From contig CBDEVP010000001.1 in NCBI GenBank assembly GCA_965243485.1, positions 3,658,001 through 3,722,000 on the forward strand: a DNA stretch of 64,000 bases, given 5' to 3'. The notes under the pieces were generated by a model. The model made no database searches. It was not told where the DNA came from and saw only the letters and a list, made by a program, of their open reading frames with translations. The stretch comes from UBA7330 sp965243485. Its GTDB lineage: Bacteria > Bacteroidota > Bacteroidia > Cytophagales > Cyclobacteriaceae. Below, piece after piece: positions 6,893-16,150 of the stretch (the stretch's first letter is position 1; every line of letters begins with the position of its first letter). Position numbers and translations under genes: made by a program.

Positions 6893-9800
6893 TTAAAGTT
6901 TAATCTGAATTCCACCGATGAATGTTCTTGGTTGCGGATATTGTCCAAAATCAACACCCGTGGCAAGCGATGCATCTAATCCTTGTCGCACTCCAATTTC
7001 CGGATCATATCCGGTATATTGAGTAATGGTAAACAGATTTTGGCTGCCGAAATAAATCCTGACATTCTGGATATAATCCATGCCACCAAAGATAGAATTA
7101 GGCAAAGTATATCCCATGGTGAGATTTTTTAGTCGCAGGTAATCACCTTTTTCTATGTAGCGATCAGACACCCTTGCATTCAATGCAGGATCTCCGTTTC
7201 TCGCTATGGGCACGTCGGTAATATCACCTTCCTGCTGCCATCTGTCAAGAACAGCCGTTCCGGCATTAAACAACCGAGTCATTCCCTGTAGGTCATAGAT
7301 GTTAGTATTGAAAATTTCATTACCCGCTACTCCCTGGAAAAACGCACTCAGATCGATACCCTTGTAGTCTGCAGTGAAAGTGAATCCATAAATAATGTCC
7401 GGAAGGAAACTACCTATTCTCACCCGGTCATCAGCGTTGATCTGGCCATCATTGTTGTTGTCACGGAACCGGATATCTCCTGGTATCACCTGAGGTTGTG
7501 TGGCATGATTGTCTATCTCAGATTGATTTTGAAACAGTCCATCGGTTTGATAGCCGTAAAATGATGCAATCGGGAATCCCTGTTGAGTGATTGTCAAAGG
7601 CAGGCCTTCAAATGCCGGACCGAAAATAGTTTCATCCGGATTATTTAAGGCGGTTACTTTGTTCTTCACCGTAGAGAAATTACCGTTGAATCCCAGGCTC
7701 AGGTCACCAATTTCCTGATTATATCCCAGGATGATCTCAATACCACTATTTTCTACCGAACCAACATTATCGATCGGATCCTCGTCATAACCCTGAGAAA
7801 ACGGGATCGGAACACCAATAATCATGTCTTGCGTGGTATTTGCAAAATAATCAGCAGCCAAAGTTAATCGGCCATCAAAAAATGCAGCATCGAAACCAAT
7901 ATTGGTCATGACGGTTGTTTCCCAACCTAAGCGTTCATTGGTCAATCTTCTCAGCGTATTACCAGGCTGAAGTCCCTGATCATTGAAGTCATAACCAAGG
8001 TTCCCAAAGATTTGGGGAATATATACATAGTCACCCACGTTGAGGTTACCGGTTTCTCCATAGCTACCCCTGATCTTCAGATCATCAATAAATTCAACAC
8101 CTTCGAGGAAAGATTCCTCACTAATTCTCCAACCAGCTGAAAAGGAAGGGAAGATACCAATCCTCACTTCTGATGAGAATCTTGTAGACACATCTCTTCT
8201 TACTGATGCGCTGACCAGGTACTTATCCTGAAAATCATAGGTCAGTCGTCCGATCAATGACTGTATCTCAAAATAAGAACTATTTCCACTCACCTGCGGT
8301 TCCTGCGCCTGATCCAGAGCGCTTATCCTGTCAGTCACCGTGTTCGTTCCATCTGCACCTACATTATCCGTCCTGTTGATCTGGCGCTCAAAAACTCCGA
8401 CCACGCCCAGGGTATGGTCTCCAAATACTTTGTTGTAACTCAACTGATAGTTTGAAATATTACCAATGAAAGCATTCCGGTCTTCACTAATGATTGCCCG
8501 GTCGTTTTGCTGAAAACTTCCTGCATTATAAATTGGCGTGAAGTCTGAGTCTCTACGATAGTTGAGGTCAACACCGTACATTACTCTTGCGCTCAGCCCA
8601 TCAATAATTTCCAGTTCGGCATAGATGTTTCCAAATGTTCTCAGATTTTTTCTATAAAACTGCTTTAAGGTAGCATTCAATACCGGGTTTTCAGGGTCAG
8701 TTCCGTCAGGTGTATCCGGAGCCCTGAAACCACCTACCCTTGAAGGGTCCCTAACAGGAATATAAGGCGTCATCTTGATCATGTGTTCGATCTGCGACCG
8801 ACCACCTGACAGTTGATCGTCTCTTCTGGTCACATCAGCGATGGTCAGTACTTCACCGATTTTCAGACGATCATTAATCTTGTATTCAGAATTAGCCCTG
8901 AAGGAGATCCTTTCAAAATTTGATCCCAGCATAATTCCATCCTGCCAAAAATATCCTCCGCCTACCAGGTAGGTCACGTTCTCATTACCACCACTCACAG
9001 ATATGTTATTGTCACTGATCTGACCGGCTTTAAACATAGCATCCTGCCAATCGGTATCAATCCCTGCAAATTCGCTGGTACCATTTAGTATTTCCGCATG
9101 TCGGGGAGGCACACCCTGGTTTGCATTGCCAAACAGGTCTGCTGCATAATCAAGATACTGATCTGTATTTAGCAGATCCAGTTGTTTCCAGGCCGACTGG
9201 ACACCAATGTATGAGTCAACTGTGATTTGTGGTTTCCCGATCTGTCCTTTCTTGGTGGTTATAAGAATCACTCCGTTTGCACCTCTGGAACCGTAGATGG
9301 CTGCTGTGGAAGCATCTTTAAGCACTTCGACAGACTCAATATCATTCGGATTGATAGAGTTTAGGTCGCCACCTGGCACACCATCAATGACGATTAAAGG
9401 ATTGTTGTTGTTGATAGTGCCGATACCCCTGATTCGGATCAAAGGCTCTTCACCGGGTTCGCCTACATTGGTGATATTAACCCCGGCAGCCTGACCCTGT
9501 AAGGCCTGGGCGGTATTTCCAACGATCTGTCGGTCTATATCCTTTGAAGAAACAGATGCTACAGCACCGGTCACTTTTGCTCTTTCCTGAGTTCCGTATC
9601 CAATCACCACAACTTCTGAGAGTGCCTGAATATCCTGTTCCAGTTGTGTATCTACCACTGATCTTCCATTGACAGGGATTTCTTGGGTTATATAGCCAAC
9701 AAAATCAATTACAAGTGTAGCATTATCGCTGCCGACCGCAATAGAATACTTTCCATTTACATCGGTAATGGTTCCGTTAGAGGTACCTTTTTCCAGGATT

Positions 9801-10261
9801 GTGGCCCCAGGCAGAGGGTCACCATTTTCATCTGAAACAACTCCGGAGATATTTAACTGTAGTGCTTCATAAGTCTCTGAAACGGATGATTCAAAAGAGC
9901 CATATTTTCTGACGATGATGTTGTCGTTTTTTCTCAGAAATTCCAGCTGGGTCTGCTGTGAAACCTCCTTAAGGAGCTGCGCCAAAGACTTATTCTGAAC
10001 ATTAAGTGTCAGCTTGTCCTTATTAAGGTCATTTTTATCATAGACAAACTCAAAACCCGTCTTTTTGCGGATCTCATTGAAAACTTTTTCAATCGAATTG
10101 TTTTTTACATCGATTGATAAATAAATGTCCTGAATGCTCTCAGAGATCTGTCCATTGGCAGGTCCCGCTGATGTCAATGACAACAGGGTGAAGTTTGCCA
10201 GGAACATAAATAGAGCCAATCGCGACATTTTTAATAATTGCCTTCGTAAATTTGGTTTCAT
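6893..10261 (-). CDS. SusC/RagA TonB-dependent transporter with N-terminal STN signalling domain
   Basis: An outer-membrane TonB-dependent channel of 1122 residues. After a signal peptide (about 1-38) comes an STN domain (about 45-115: SIEKVFNEIRKKTGFEFVYD...LTLNVQNKSLAQLLKEV), then a carboxypeptidase-regulatory-like beta-sandwich (NISGVVSDENGDPLPGATI...), the TonB-box/plug region beginning EVVVIGYGTQERAKVTGAV and the RIRGIGTINNNNPLIVIDGVPGGDLNSINPNDIESVEVLKDASTAAIYGSRGANGVILITTKKG plug signature, then a 22-strand-type barrel. The STN domain is the part that contacts a FecR anti-sigma factor, and such a gene lies immediately upstream, so this transporter is also a receptor that reports substrate to the ECF sigma factor. 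Confidence 0.95.
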   Translation of the reverse strand: MKPNLRRQLLKMSRLALFMFLANFTLLSLTSAGPANGQISESIQDIYLSIDVKNNSIEKVFNEIRKKTGFEFVYDKNDLNKDKLTLNVQNKSLAQLLKEVSQQTQLEFLRKNDNIIVRKYGSFESSVSETYEALQLNISGVVSDENGDPLPGATILEKGTSNGTITDVNGKYSIAVGSDNATLVIDFVGYITQEIPVNGRSVVDTQLEQDIQALSEVVVIGYGTQERAKVTGAVASVSSKDIDRQIVGNTAQALQGQAAGVNITNVGEPGEEPLIRIRGIGTINNNNPLIVIDGVPGGDLNSINPNDIESVEVLKDASTAAIYGSRGANGVILITTKKGQIGKPQITVDSYIGVQSAWKQLDLLNTDQYLDYAADLFGNANQGVPPRHAEILNGTSEFAGIDTDWQDAMFKAGQISDNNISVSGGNENVTYLVGGGYFWQDGIMLGSNFERISFRANSEYKINDRLKIGEVLTIADVTRRDDQLSGGRSQIEHMIKMTPYIPVRDPSRVGGFRAPDTPDGTDPENPVLNATLKQFYRKNLRTFGNIYAELEIIDGLSARVMYGVDLNYRRDSDFTPIYNAGSFQQNDRAIISEDRNAFIGNISNYQLSYNKVFGDHTLGVVGVFERQINRTDNVGADGTNTVTDRISALDQAQEPQVSGNSSYFEIQSLIGRLTYDFQDKYLVSASVRRDVSTRFSSEVRIGIFPSFSAGWRISEESFLEGVEFIDDLKIRGSYGETGNLNVGDYVYIPQIFGNLGYDFNDQGLQPGNTLRRLTNERLGWETTVMTNIGFDAAFFDGRLTLAADYFANTTQDMIIGVPIPFSQGYDEDPIDNVGSVENSGIEIILGYNQEIGDLSLGFNGNFSTVKNKVTALNNPDETIFGPAFEGLPLTITQQGFPIASFYGYQTDGLFQNQSEIDNHATQPQVIPGDIRFRDNNNDGQINADDRVRIGSFLPDIIYGFTFTADYKGIDLSAFFQGVAGNEIFNTNIYDLQGMTRLFNAGTAVLDRWQQEGDITDVPIARNGDPALNARVSDRYIEKGDYLRLKNLTMGYTLPNSIFGGMDYIQNVRIYFGSQNLFTITQYTGYDPEIGVRQGLDASLATGVDFGQYPQPRTFIGGIQIKL

Positions 10262-10296
10262 ATTTATTTATTGTTTGGTAAATACTTATCAAGCAG

Positions 10297-10348
10297 GGCC
10301 TTGAAACACGCCGACTGTCCAGGAAGATGTGTCATCAAGGCCTTTTTT
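10297..10348. promoter_or_regulatory. Long hairpin in the fecR-susC intergenic region
   Basis: GGCCTTGA (10297-10304) pairs with TCAAGGCC (10335-10342), with an inner ACAC/GTGT pair (10306-10309 / 10329-10332). The T-run (10343-10348) lies on the + strand side, so as a terminator it would stop + strand (antisense) transcription. On the - strand it sits in the transcript between fecR and susC, where it could act as a processing or stability element that sets the susC:fecR ratio. Confidence 0.6.
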
Positions 10349-10364
10349 ATTCAATATTGATTAT

Positions 10365-11411
10365 TCACATTTTCTTAGCTTTTAATAATAAAATTTTGTT
10401 CTCAAGATTATATTCAATGTCTGATGCATACACAATGGCATCCATTACGTATTCTAAACTCTTGTTTTTGAATTTTCCAGTAAATTTATGGTCGTCGGGA
10501 ATCCCCTGAATCAACACCTCTACACCATACCAGTTTTCTATTTTTTGCTTAAGGCTAAAAACTGATTCTTTGTCAAGGACTAAAATGCCATCTTTCCAGG
10601 CAAGGTCTTTGTCATAATCCAAAGGACTCTTGGTGATCACCGTTTTTTCTTTATCCAATGTCAGCTTTTGATTTGGGGATAAATACTCTGAAACAGTTCC
10701 CTGTGTGTTTTCTACCAGTACTTTTCCGGAAACCAGTACTACCTGTAAATGATTTCCGTTTTTCGGGCTGTTAATTGTAAAGGAAGTACCGAGGACTTTT
10801 GTGTAAATTTCCTCTGTATAAACATAAAAGGGCTTTTCAGGGTTTTCAACGACCTCCAGGAAAGCCTTCCCGTCCAACCAGATCTCTCTTTTGTCACCGT
10901 TGAAAGAAGAATAATACTCGAGTGAACTGTTAGACGCCAGTTTTACCGTCGACCCATCCGGAAGTTTAATGGTGGATGACCTTCCTTTAGGGTTTTCTTT
11001 TCGGATCAGCGTTACTTCATCAGCTAATGTTGCCTCCACCACCTGATTATTTTGGATGAAATAAAAGAAAGCAGATAAACCTAAGGCAATCAGAAAGACA
11101 GCGGCAAATTTTAAAATGACAGGATAATTGATGGTGGATATGCTGACTTTTGAAGAGATGCTTTTTTCACCATTGACAATTTTGGAGAATATCTGATCCT
11201 TTTTTTCCTGTGAGTGGGGTTTCTTATTGAGCTTTGGAGCAATGGCCAGTAGTATTTCCCTGGAAGCTGAAATTTTTTCGCTGAGTGAAGGATGAGTTTC
11301 CAGCAAAGAATTCCAATAGGAGTTGGACTCTTCTGTCGGGAATAACACCCAATTCTTAAAGTCTTCATCGATCAGGAAGTCCTCTGTTGAATAGTCTTTG
11401 TATTTCATCAT
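10365..11411 (-). CDS. FecR-family anti-sigma factor with DUF4974
   Basis: An inner-membrane anti-sigma factor of 348 residues. The cytosolic N-terminal part (1-95) would hold the sigma factor; one membrane helix lies at about 96-119 (YPVILKFAAVFLIALGLSAFFYFIQ). The periplasmic FecR domain (RSSTIKLPDGSTVKLASNSSLEYYSSFNGDKREIWLDGKAFLEV...) and the C-terminal DUF4974 domain (KQKIENWYGVEVLIQG...FTGKFKNKSLEYVMDAI) would contact the STN domain of the SusC protein encoded next. Gene order sigma-fecR-susC-susD is the standard cell-surface signalling arrangement. Confidence 0.93.
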   Translation of the reverse strand: MMKYKDYSTEDFLIDEDFKNWVLFPTEESNSYWNSLLETHPSLSEKISASREILLAIAPKLNKKPHSQEKKDQIFSKIVNGEKSISSKVSISTINYPVILKFAAVFLIALGLSAFFYFIQNNQVVEATLADEVTLIRKENPKGRSSTIKLPDGSTVKLASNSSLEYYSSFNGDKREIWLDGKAFLEVVENPEKPFYVYTEEIYTKVLGTSFTINSPKNGNHLQVVLVSGKVLVENTQGTVSEYLSPNQKLTLDKEKTVITKSPLDYDKDLAWKDGILVLDKESVFSLKQKIENWYGVEVLIQGIPDDHKFTGKFKNKSLEYVMDAIVYASDIEYNLENKILLLKAKKM

Positions 11412-11474
11412 TTCAGGGTCTCTACATATCTAATGTAGATCATGACCCGAATGACATCGTTTTTTTGAAAAAAA

Positions 11475-12134
11475 TTAAAATAATTTTCTCAATGCCTTTC
11501 TGGATCGGAGTTTTTCCGATGATTTCAGTGAGGATATGGCCTTATAAATGAGATTTCGGGATGCTTTCACAGAACCCAACTTCATGATCTTGGTCAATTC
11601 CTGGTAGCTAAAGCCCTCAAAATAAAAATAATAGATGGCCTCTTTTTGGCGCCTGGGCAGATCGTTAAGCTCCTGAGACAATACCCTTTTTACTTCACGG
11701 TCTAGCTGTTGATTGATCAGGATAGTTTCGTGAGAGACTTCAAAATTCAGAGAGAAAGACAATGAGTACTGCGATTTTACCAGTGAAAATCTGTTAGCTT
11801 TTTTAGCAAGGAATCCCAGCTTCCATTTGAGGCTTTTAAACAGATAAAATTTGATGTTATCTGTGTCTGAAAGGTTCTCTCCACTCTTTCTTAGGTCTAT
11901 AAAGAGATCCTGAATACTATCTTCTATCAGTTCTTTATCCTTATAAAAAAGCAGACCGTAATTGTAAAGCTCACTGTAATATCTGTCGTAAATCTGCTTA
12001 AATGCTCCTTCATGGCCTTTCTTGAATAAAGACCACAGGGATAGATCGTCAAAATGAGATGATGCAGGAGCAGACCGTTGATCCTCAAGATGGATCGCTT
12101 CCTTATTTTTATATTCCTGACCAGTTAAGCTCAC
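11475..12134 (-). CDS. ECF-type RNA polymerase sigma factor (Bacteroidota FecI-like)
   Basis: A 219-residue alternative sigma factor. Region 2 is recognisable around residues 40-105 (AFKQIYDRYYSELYNYGLLFYKDKELIEDSIQDLFIDL) and region 4 around 145-205 (LNDLPRRQKEAIYYFYFEGFSYQELTKIM...RNLIYKAISSLK). It is first in the minus-strand unit, 63 bases before fecR, and is expected to activate susC/susD transcription when FecR is released. The first 30 residues are poorly conserved and the true start could be a little downstream. The 250 bases upstream (12135-12387) hold only the bacilliredoxin terminator and no clear promoter motif. Confidence 0.9.
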   Translation of the reverse strand: MSLTGQEYKNKEAIHLEDQRSAPASSHFDDLSLWSLFKKGHEGAFKQIYDRYYSELYNYGLLFYKDKELIEDSIQDLFIDLRKSGENLSDTDNIKFYLFKSLKWKLGFLAKKANRFSLVKSQYSLSFSLNFEVSHETILINQQLDREVKRVLSQELNDLPRRQKEAIYYFYFEGFSYQELTKIMKLGSVKASRNLIYKAISSLKSSEKLRSRKALRKLF

Positions 12135-12334
12135 AAATTTCTACATTCAGAAAAAACTTGCTAAATATGGTTTTTAATTTCCGAAATAGCAATTTTTAGG
12201 CCTGGGATTTTAGAAATAATGCAATTATTTGTCATCTGTGCATCAATTGCCAGATGTGTGTGCAATAGCGCTAACAACAACCGGTCATCAATAGAAATAA
12301 TTTATTTGCTAAGATGCTATTTTGATAAATTCAT

Positions 12335-12372
12335 AAAAAAGCCGGTTTCAATTCTCTTAAAACCGGCTTTTT
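12335..12372. terminator. Bidirectional terminator after the SUF/bacilliredoxin operon
   Basis: GCCGGTTT (12341-12348) pairs with AAACCGGC (12360-12367) between an A-run and a T-run, so both orientations have a U-tract. It marks the end of the minus-strand SUF transcript. Confidence 0.85.
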
Positions 12373-12387
12373 CAAAAGCAATTTTAT

Positions 12388-12804
12388 TTAGCAATATTCT
12401 TCAAAAACATCCAGCAGGTGATTGGCGATCAACTGTGCGGGCCGACCTTCAATGTGATGTCTTTCCACAAAGTGAGTGAGTTCACCATCTTTGAAAAGTG
12501 CAATTGAAGGTGAAGATGGCGGATAAGGTAGCGTGTACTCTCTCGCTTTGGCAGTGGCTTCCTTGTCTACCCCTGCAAATACTGTGGCCAGGTGCTCTGG
12601 TTTCTTCTCGCTATGCTGTAAAGCCATGAGCACGCCAGGTCTTGCAGCACCGGCTGCGCAACCGCATACAGAGTTGATCACGAGCAGGGTTGTCCCTTTG
12701 TGATCCTTTAAATGGTTTTCTACTTCCTCAGGTGTTTTAAGTTCAGCGAAGCCATATTCTGTGAGCTCGCTTCGCATGGGTGCAACTAATTCTTCCGGAT
12801 ACAT
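12388..12804 (-). CDS. Bacilliredoxin, BrxA/BrxB (YphP/YqiW) family
   Basis: A 138-residue thioredoxin-fold protein with the family's CGC active site (Cys47-Gly48-Cys49 in NSVCGCAAGAARPG), which removes bacillithiol-type mixed disulfides or acts as a disulfide isomerase in the cytosol. The length and ending (LDVFEEYC) match the family. It lies 35 bases after sufT on the same strand and before the terminator, so it is probably the last gene of the SUF operon; this links thiol redox repair with iron-sulfur cluster assembly. Confidence 0.9.
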   Translation of the reverse strand: MYPEELVAPMRSELTEYGFAELKTPEEVENHLKDHKGTTLLVINSVCGCAAGAARPGVLMALQHSEKKPEHLATVFAGVDKEATAKAREYTLPYPPSSPSIALFKDGELTHFVERHHIEGRPAQLIANHLLDVFEEYC

Positions 12805-12839
12805 TTTATTGTCTGTTCTTTAATTTCAAAAATAACTAT

Positions 12840-13172
12840 TTACATAAATCCGAGCTCCAGTTTGGCCGTCTCGGACATCATTTCAGTGGTATAAGGAGGG
12901 TCAAAAGTCAATTCCACGACCACATCGTTCACTCCCTCTATTTCCCTGATCCTCATCTCAGCATCCGAAGGGATGGACTCTGCAGCAGGGCAGGAGGGGG
13001 AGGTCAGCGTCATCAGTACATGAACATTATTTACAGGATAAACATTGATCTCATAGATCAGACCTAATTCATAGATATCCACTGGGATCTCGGGATCGTA
13101 TACTTCCTTCAATGCCCGAATGACTTCCTCCTTAAGCTGTAAATCGTCTTTGGTTTGCTTTTCTTCCTCCAT
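12840..13172 (-). CDS. sufT: SUF-associated DUF59/MIP18 protein (SufT-like)
   Basis: A 110-residue iron-sulfur cluster assembly/maturation factor. The MIP18 fold is shown by EEVIRALKEVYDPEIPVDIYELGLIYEI (16-42) and by TLTSPSCPAAESI, with the conserved Cys61. It lies one base from sufE in the SUF operon. Homologues help deliver clusters to client proteins; the exact step is not certain. Confidence 0.9.
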   Translation of the reverse strand: MEEEKQTKDDLQLKEEVIRALKEVYDPEIPVDIYELGLIYEINVYPVNNVHVLMTLTSPSCPAAESIPSDAEMRIREIEGVNDVVVELTFDPPYTTEMMSETAKLELGFM

Positions 13173-13173
13173 T

Positions 13174-13608
13174 TTATGCTCCTGTTTTTGTTTTGGAACT
13201 CAACGCGAGTGCATAAAGTTTCATTTGTTTGATCATGGCAGCAAATCCATTGGATCTTTGCGTACCAATAAACCTTCGCATACCAATTTTTTCCGGAAAA
13301 TAGATATCACTTTCCAGTATGGTATCAGGTTTCTCATCACCAAGCACACGCACTAACAGACTGGCCAGACCTTTGGTGATGGCCGTATTGCTGTCTGCAT
13401 TGAATTGCAGCTTATCATCCTTCATGAAAGCATGCATCCATACCTTGGACTGACAACCTTTTACGATCTGATCTTCATTCCTGTATTTATCATCAAGCGG
13501 AGGCAATTGCTGTCCCAGCTCCATGATGTAATTAATGGTCATTTCCATGTCGCCATCAAGTACGGAAAACTCCTCTATGATCTCTTGCTGCTTCTCTTCA
13601 ATAGACAT
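13174..13608 (-). CDS. sufE: Cysteine desulfuration protein SufE
   Basis: A 144-residue sulfur acceptor that takes persulfide from SufS and passes it to SufBCD. The acceptor is Cys52 in IVKGCQSKVWMHAF, the family's signature loop. The gene follows sufS with a 2-base gap, so translation is likely coupled. Confidence 0.95.
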   Translation of the reverse strand: MSIEEKQQEIIEEFSVLDGDMEMTINYIMELGQQLPPLDDKYRNEDQIVKGCQSKVWMHAFMKDDKLQFNADSNTAITKGLASLLVRVLGDEKPDTILESDIYFPEKIGMRRFIGTQRSNGFAAMIKQMKLYALALSSKTKTGA

Positions 13609-13610
13609 GG

Positions 13611-14846
13611 CTAATTTTTGAATCTTCTGACAATATCTGACAGTGCTTCGGCAAAGCTATCAATTTCTTCTATGGTATTGTAAATTGCCATGGATGCTCT
13701 TACTGTTCCTTCGATTTCAAACCAATCCATCAGTGGTTGCGTACAGTGATGTCCGGTGCGAACTGCAAATCCTTTCGCATCTAACCACATGCCGATATCG
13801 AAGGGGTGGATACCTTCTATATTAAAGGAGAATACGGAAGTCTTGAGTTCAGCCTGACCATAAGGGATGATCCCGGGAATCTCCGCAAGTATCTTGTTTG
13901 CATGGTCAAGCATCATGGCTTCATGGTTGTGAATGAAATCATACCCGATCTCCCCGACGAACCGAATGGCTGCTTTAAATGCCACCACATCAGCGATATT
14001 TGGTGTGCCAGCCTCAAATTTGTAGGGGATATCGTTGAAAGTAGTCTTCTCAAAGGAAACCGATTTGATCATTTCCCCGCCACCCTGGTAGGGGTCCATG
14101 CTCTCCAGCAGTCTTCTCTTACCATACAAGACTCCAACACCGGTAGGACCGTACATTTTGTGAGCCGAAAAGCAGAGGAAATCACAATCGATGTCCTGAA
14201 CATCCATTTTCTGGTGAGGAGCGGCCTGAGCGGCATCGATCAGCACCACAGCTCCCGAGTTGTGAGCATGCGAAATGATCTCTTTCACAGGGTTGATCGT
14301 TCCCAGTGAATTGGAAATATAATTTACAGCAACGATTTTTGTTTTATCAGACAAGAGCCTCACATATTCCTCAAAAATGATCTCTCCCTTCGAATTGATT
14401 GGGATCACCTTCAAAACAGCACCTGTCTGCTCGCAAAGTATCTGCCAGGGTACAATGTTTGAATGGTGCTCAAGTTGAGAGATGATGATCTCGTCTCCCT
14501 CCCTCAAGGTCTTTCTTCCATAGGCCTGTGCTACCAGGTTAATACCTTCGGTTGTGCCCTTAGTAAAGACTATTTCTTCAGTCTCATTGGCGTTGATGAA
14601 TGTGGAGACTGCAGCCCTTGTCTCCTCATAGGCTGTTGTCGCCCGCTCGGCCAGGGTATGAATGCCTCTGTGGATGTTCGAGTTATCCTTTTGGTAGTAA
14701 TCAGCTAAAGCGTTTATTACTGATTCTGGCTTTTGAGAGGTAGCCGCATTGTCAAAATAGACCAGGGGTTTGCCATTTACCTGCTGATGAAGCACAGGAA
14801 ATTGCTTCCTTATTTCATCCACTGATATGGTAGCGGTGGAATTCAC
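13611..14846 (-). CDS. sufS: Cysteine desulfurase SufS
   Basis: A 411-residue group II PLP-dependent cysteine desulfurase that mobilises sulfur from L-cysteine. PLP lysine is Lys230 in CFSAHKMYGPTGVG, and the persulfide-forming cysteine is Cys368 in RTGHHCTQPLM. It overlaps sufD by 4 bases (ATGA), indicating translational coupling in the operon. Confidence 0.96.
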   Translation of the reverse strand: MNSTATISVDEIRKQFPVLHQQVNGKPLVYFDNAATSQKPESVINALADYYQKDNSNIHRGIHTLAERATTAYEETRAAVSTFINANETEEIVFTKGTTEGINLVAQAYGRKTLREGDEIIISQLEHHSNIVPWQILCEQTGAVLKVIPINSKGEIIFEEYVRLLSDKTKIVAVNYISNSLGTINPVKEIISHAHNSGAVVLIDAAQAAPHQKMDVQDIDCDFLCFSAHKMYGPTGVGVLYGKRRLLESMDPYQGGGEMIKSVSFEKTTFNDIPYKFEAGTPNIADVVAFKAAIRFVGEIGYDFIHNHEAMMLDHANKILAEIPGIIPYGQAELKTSVFSFNIEGIHPFDIGMWLDAKGFAVRTGHHCTQPLMDWFEIEGTVRASMAIYNTIEEIDSFAEALSDIVRRFKN

Positions 14847-16150
14847 GACCCTAATTTATTTAGAATAAGGTTATCAACTTCTTCGCGGACAAGGTCATCT
14901 TTTACTTCCTGCAAAGTCTCTGATGCAAATGCGTAAAGCATAAGGGCCTTTGCGTTTTGTTTGGAAATACCTCTTGACCTTAGATAAAAGATCGCTTCTT
15001 CATCTAATTGTCCTGTAGTACAACCGTGTGAACACTTCACATCATCAGCCCATATTTCAAGCTGCGGCTTGGTGTTGACTTTGGCATCGTCCGATAATAC
15101 GATGTTGTTATTGGACTGAAAAGCATTGGTCTTTTGCGCCTGTGGCCTTACATAGATCTTGCCGTTAAACACAGCCCGCGCTTTTTCATCAATGATGCCT
15201 TTATACAGTTCATTACTGAAAGAGTTGGGCTCTTTGTGATCCACGCTGGTATCATTGTCTACATGTGAGGTCTGATTCAGATGATACAGGCCATGCATGT
15301 GTGTTTCACAGTTTTCAGCATTCAGTGAAAGGCTCAGGTTATTCCGGGTCAGGCCGGATTTAAAAGAAAAAGTATTGGTGTAAAGCCTGCTGTCCTTTTC
15401 CTGGATACCGTAAAAACCTTCGACGGCATAATCATTGAGTGTTTGATCCTGGAGCCTTGTCCAACGGAGTTCGCCGTTTGCATGCACCACCGTTTCCGTA
15501 AGGCTATTGGTCAGATGGTTTTCAGAGCCTTTCCTGAAAGTTTTTTCATATACTCTAAGTCTGCTGCCGGTCTCTGAAATGGCCAGTATCCTCGGCATGG
15601 AAACTGACACACTTTCAGCATCATTGAAATGATAAATGTAGACAGGCAGGTTGTCCTTATTTTTTAAGGAATGCAGAAACAATCCCTTGTTGAAAGATGC
15701 TGTATTTAAAAAGGCAAAGGGGTCATTTTTATCATGGATCAAAGCGTTAAAGTGTTGCCTGATTTCGGGAGTGCCGGCATACAAAGCCTCATCAATGGTT
15801 TTGATAACCAGGTCAGACGACGGACTTTTGATGATCGAAAAATCCTCATGAAAGAGTCCGTTAATGAATACCAGATGATTGGCTTCCTCATTGGGATATA
15901 ATTTTTCCTTGCAGTCCTCTTTGGACCATCCGGAGACCGACGGTTCTACAGCAGAAAAGTCAAAGTTCTTTTCAAGGATCCTCGCGACGGGTGTGTATTT
16001 ATAGGACTCTGATTTTTTTCCTGGCAAGCCCAGCTTCAGAAACGATTCCTTTGAAGAAGCCCTCAATCCGTCCAGTGGATCGGTTTCAAGCAATTCCGAA
16101 TATTGCCCGAGCATCGACAATTCCATATTTCTTTCCTCTACATCCATCAT
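14843..16150 (-). CDS. sufD: Iron-sulfur cluster assembly scaffold subunit SufD
   Basis: A 435-residue partner of SufB in the SufBC2D scaffold. The C-terminal beta-helix part is recognisable (RAVFNGKIYVRPQAQKTNAFQSNNNIVLSDDAKVNTKPQLEIWADDVKCSHGCTTGQLDEEAIFYLRSRGI), including the conserved C-H-G-C-T segment. The N-terminal 150 residues are divergent, as usual for SufD. Start overlaps the sufC stop by one base. Confidence 0.95.
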   Translation of the reverse strand: MMDVEERNMELSMLGQYSELLETDPLDGLRASSKESFLKLGLPGKKSESYKYTPVARILEKNFDFSAVEPSVSGWSKEDCKEKLYPNEEANHLVFINGLFHEDFSIIKSPSSDLVIKTIDEALYAGTPEIRQHFNALIHDKNDPFAFLNTASFNKGLFLHSLKNKDNLPVYIYHFNDAESVSVSMPRILAISETGSRLRVYEKTFRKGSENHLTNSLTETVVHANGELRWTRLQDQTLNDYAVEGFYGIQEKDSRLYTNTFSFKSGLTRNNLSLSLNAENCETHMHGLYHLNQTSHVDNDTSVDHKEPNSFSNELYKGIIDEKARAVFNGKIYVRPQAQKTNAFQSNNNIVLSDDAKVNTKPQLEIWADDVKCSHGCTTGQLDEEAIFYLRSRGISKQNAKALMLYAFASETLQEVKDDLVREEVDNLILNKLGS

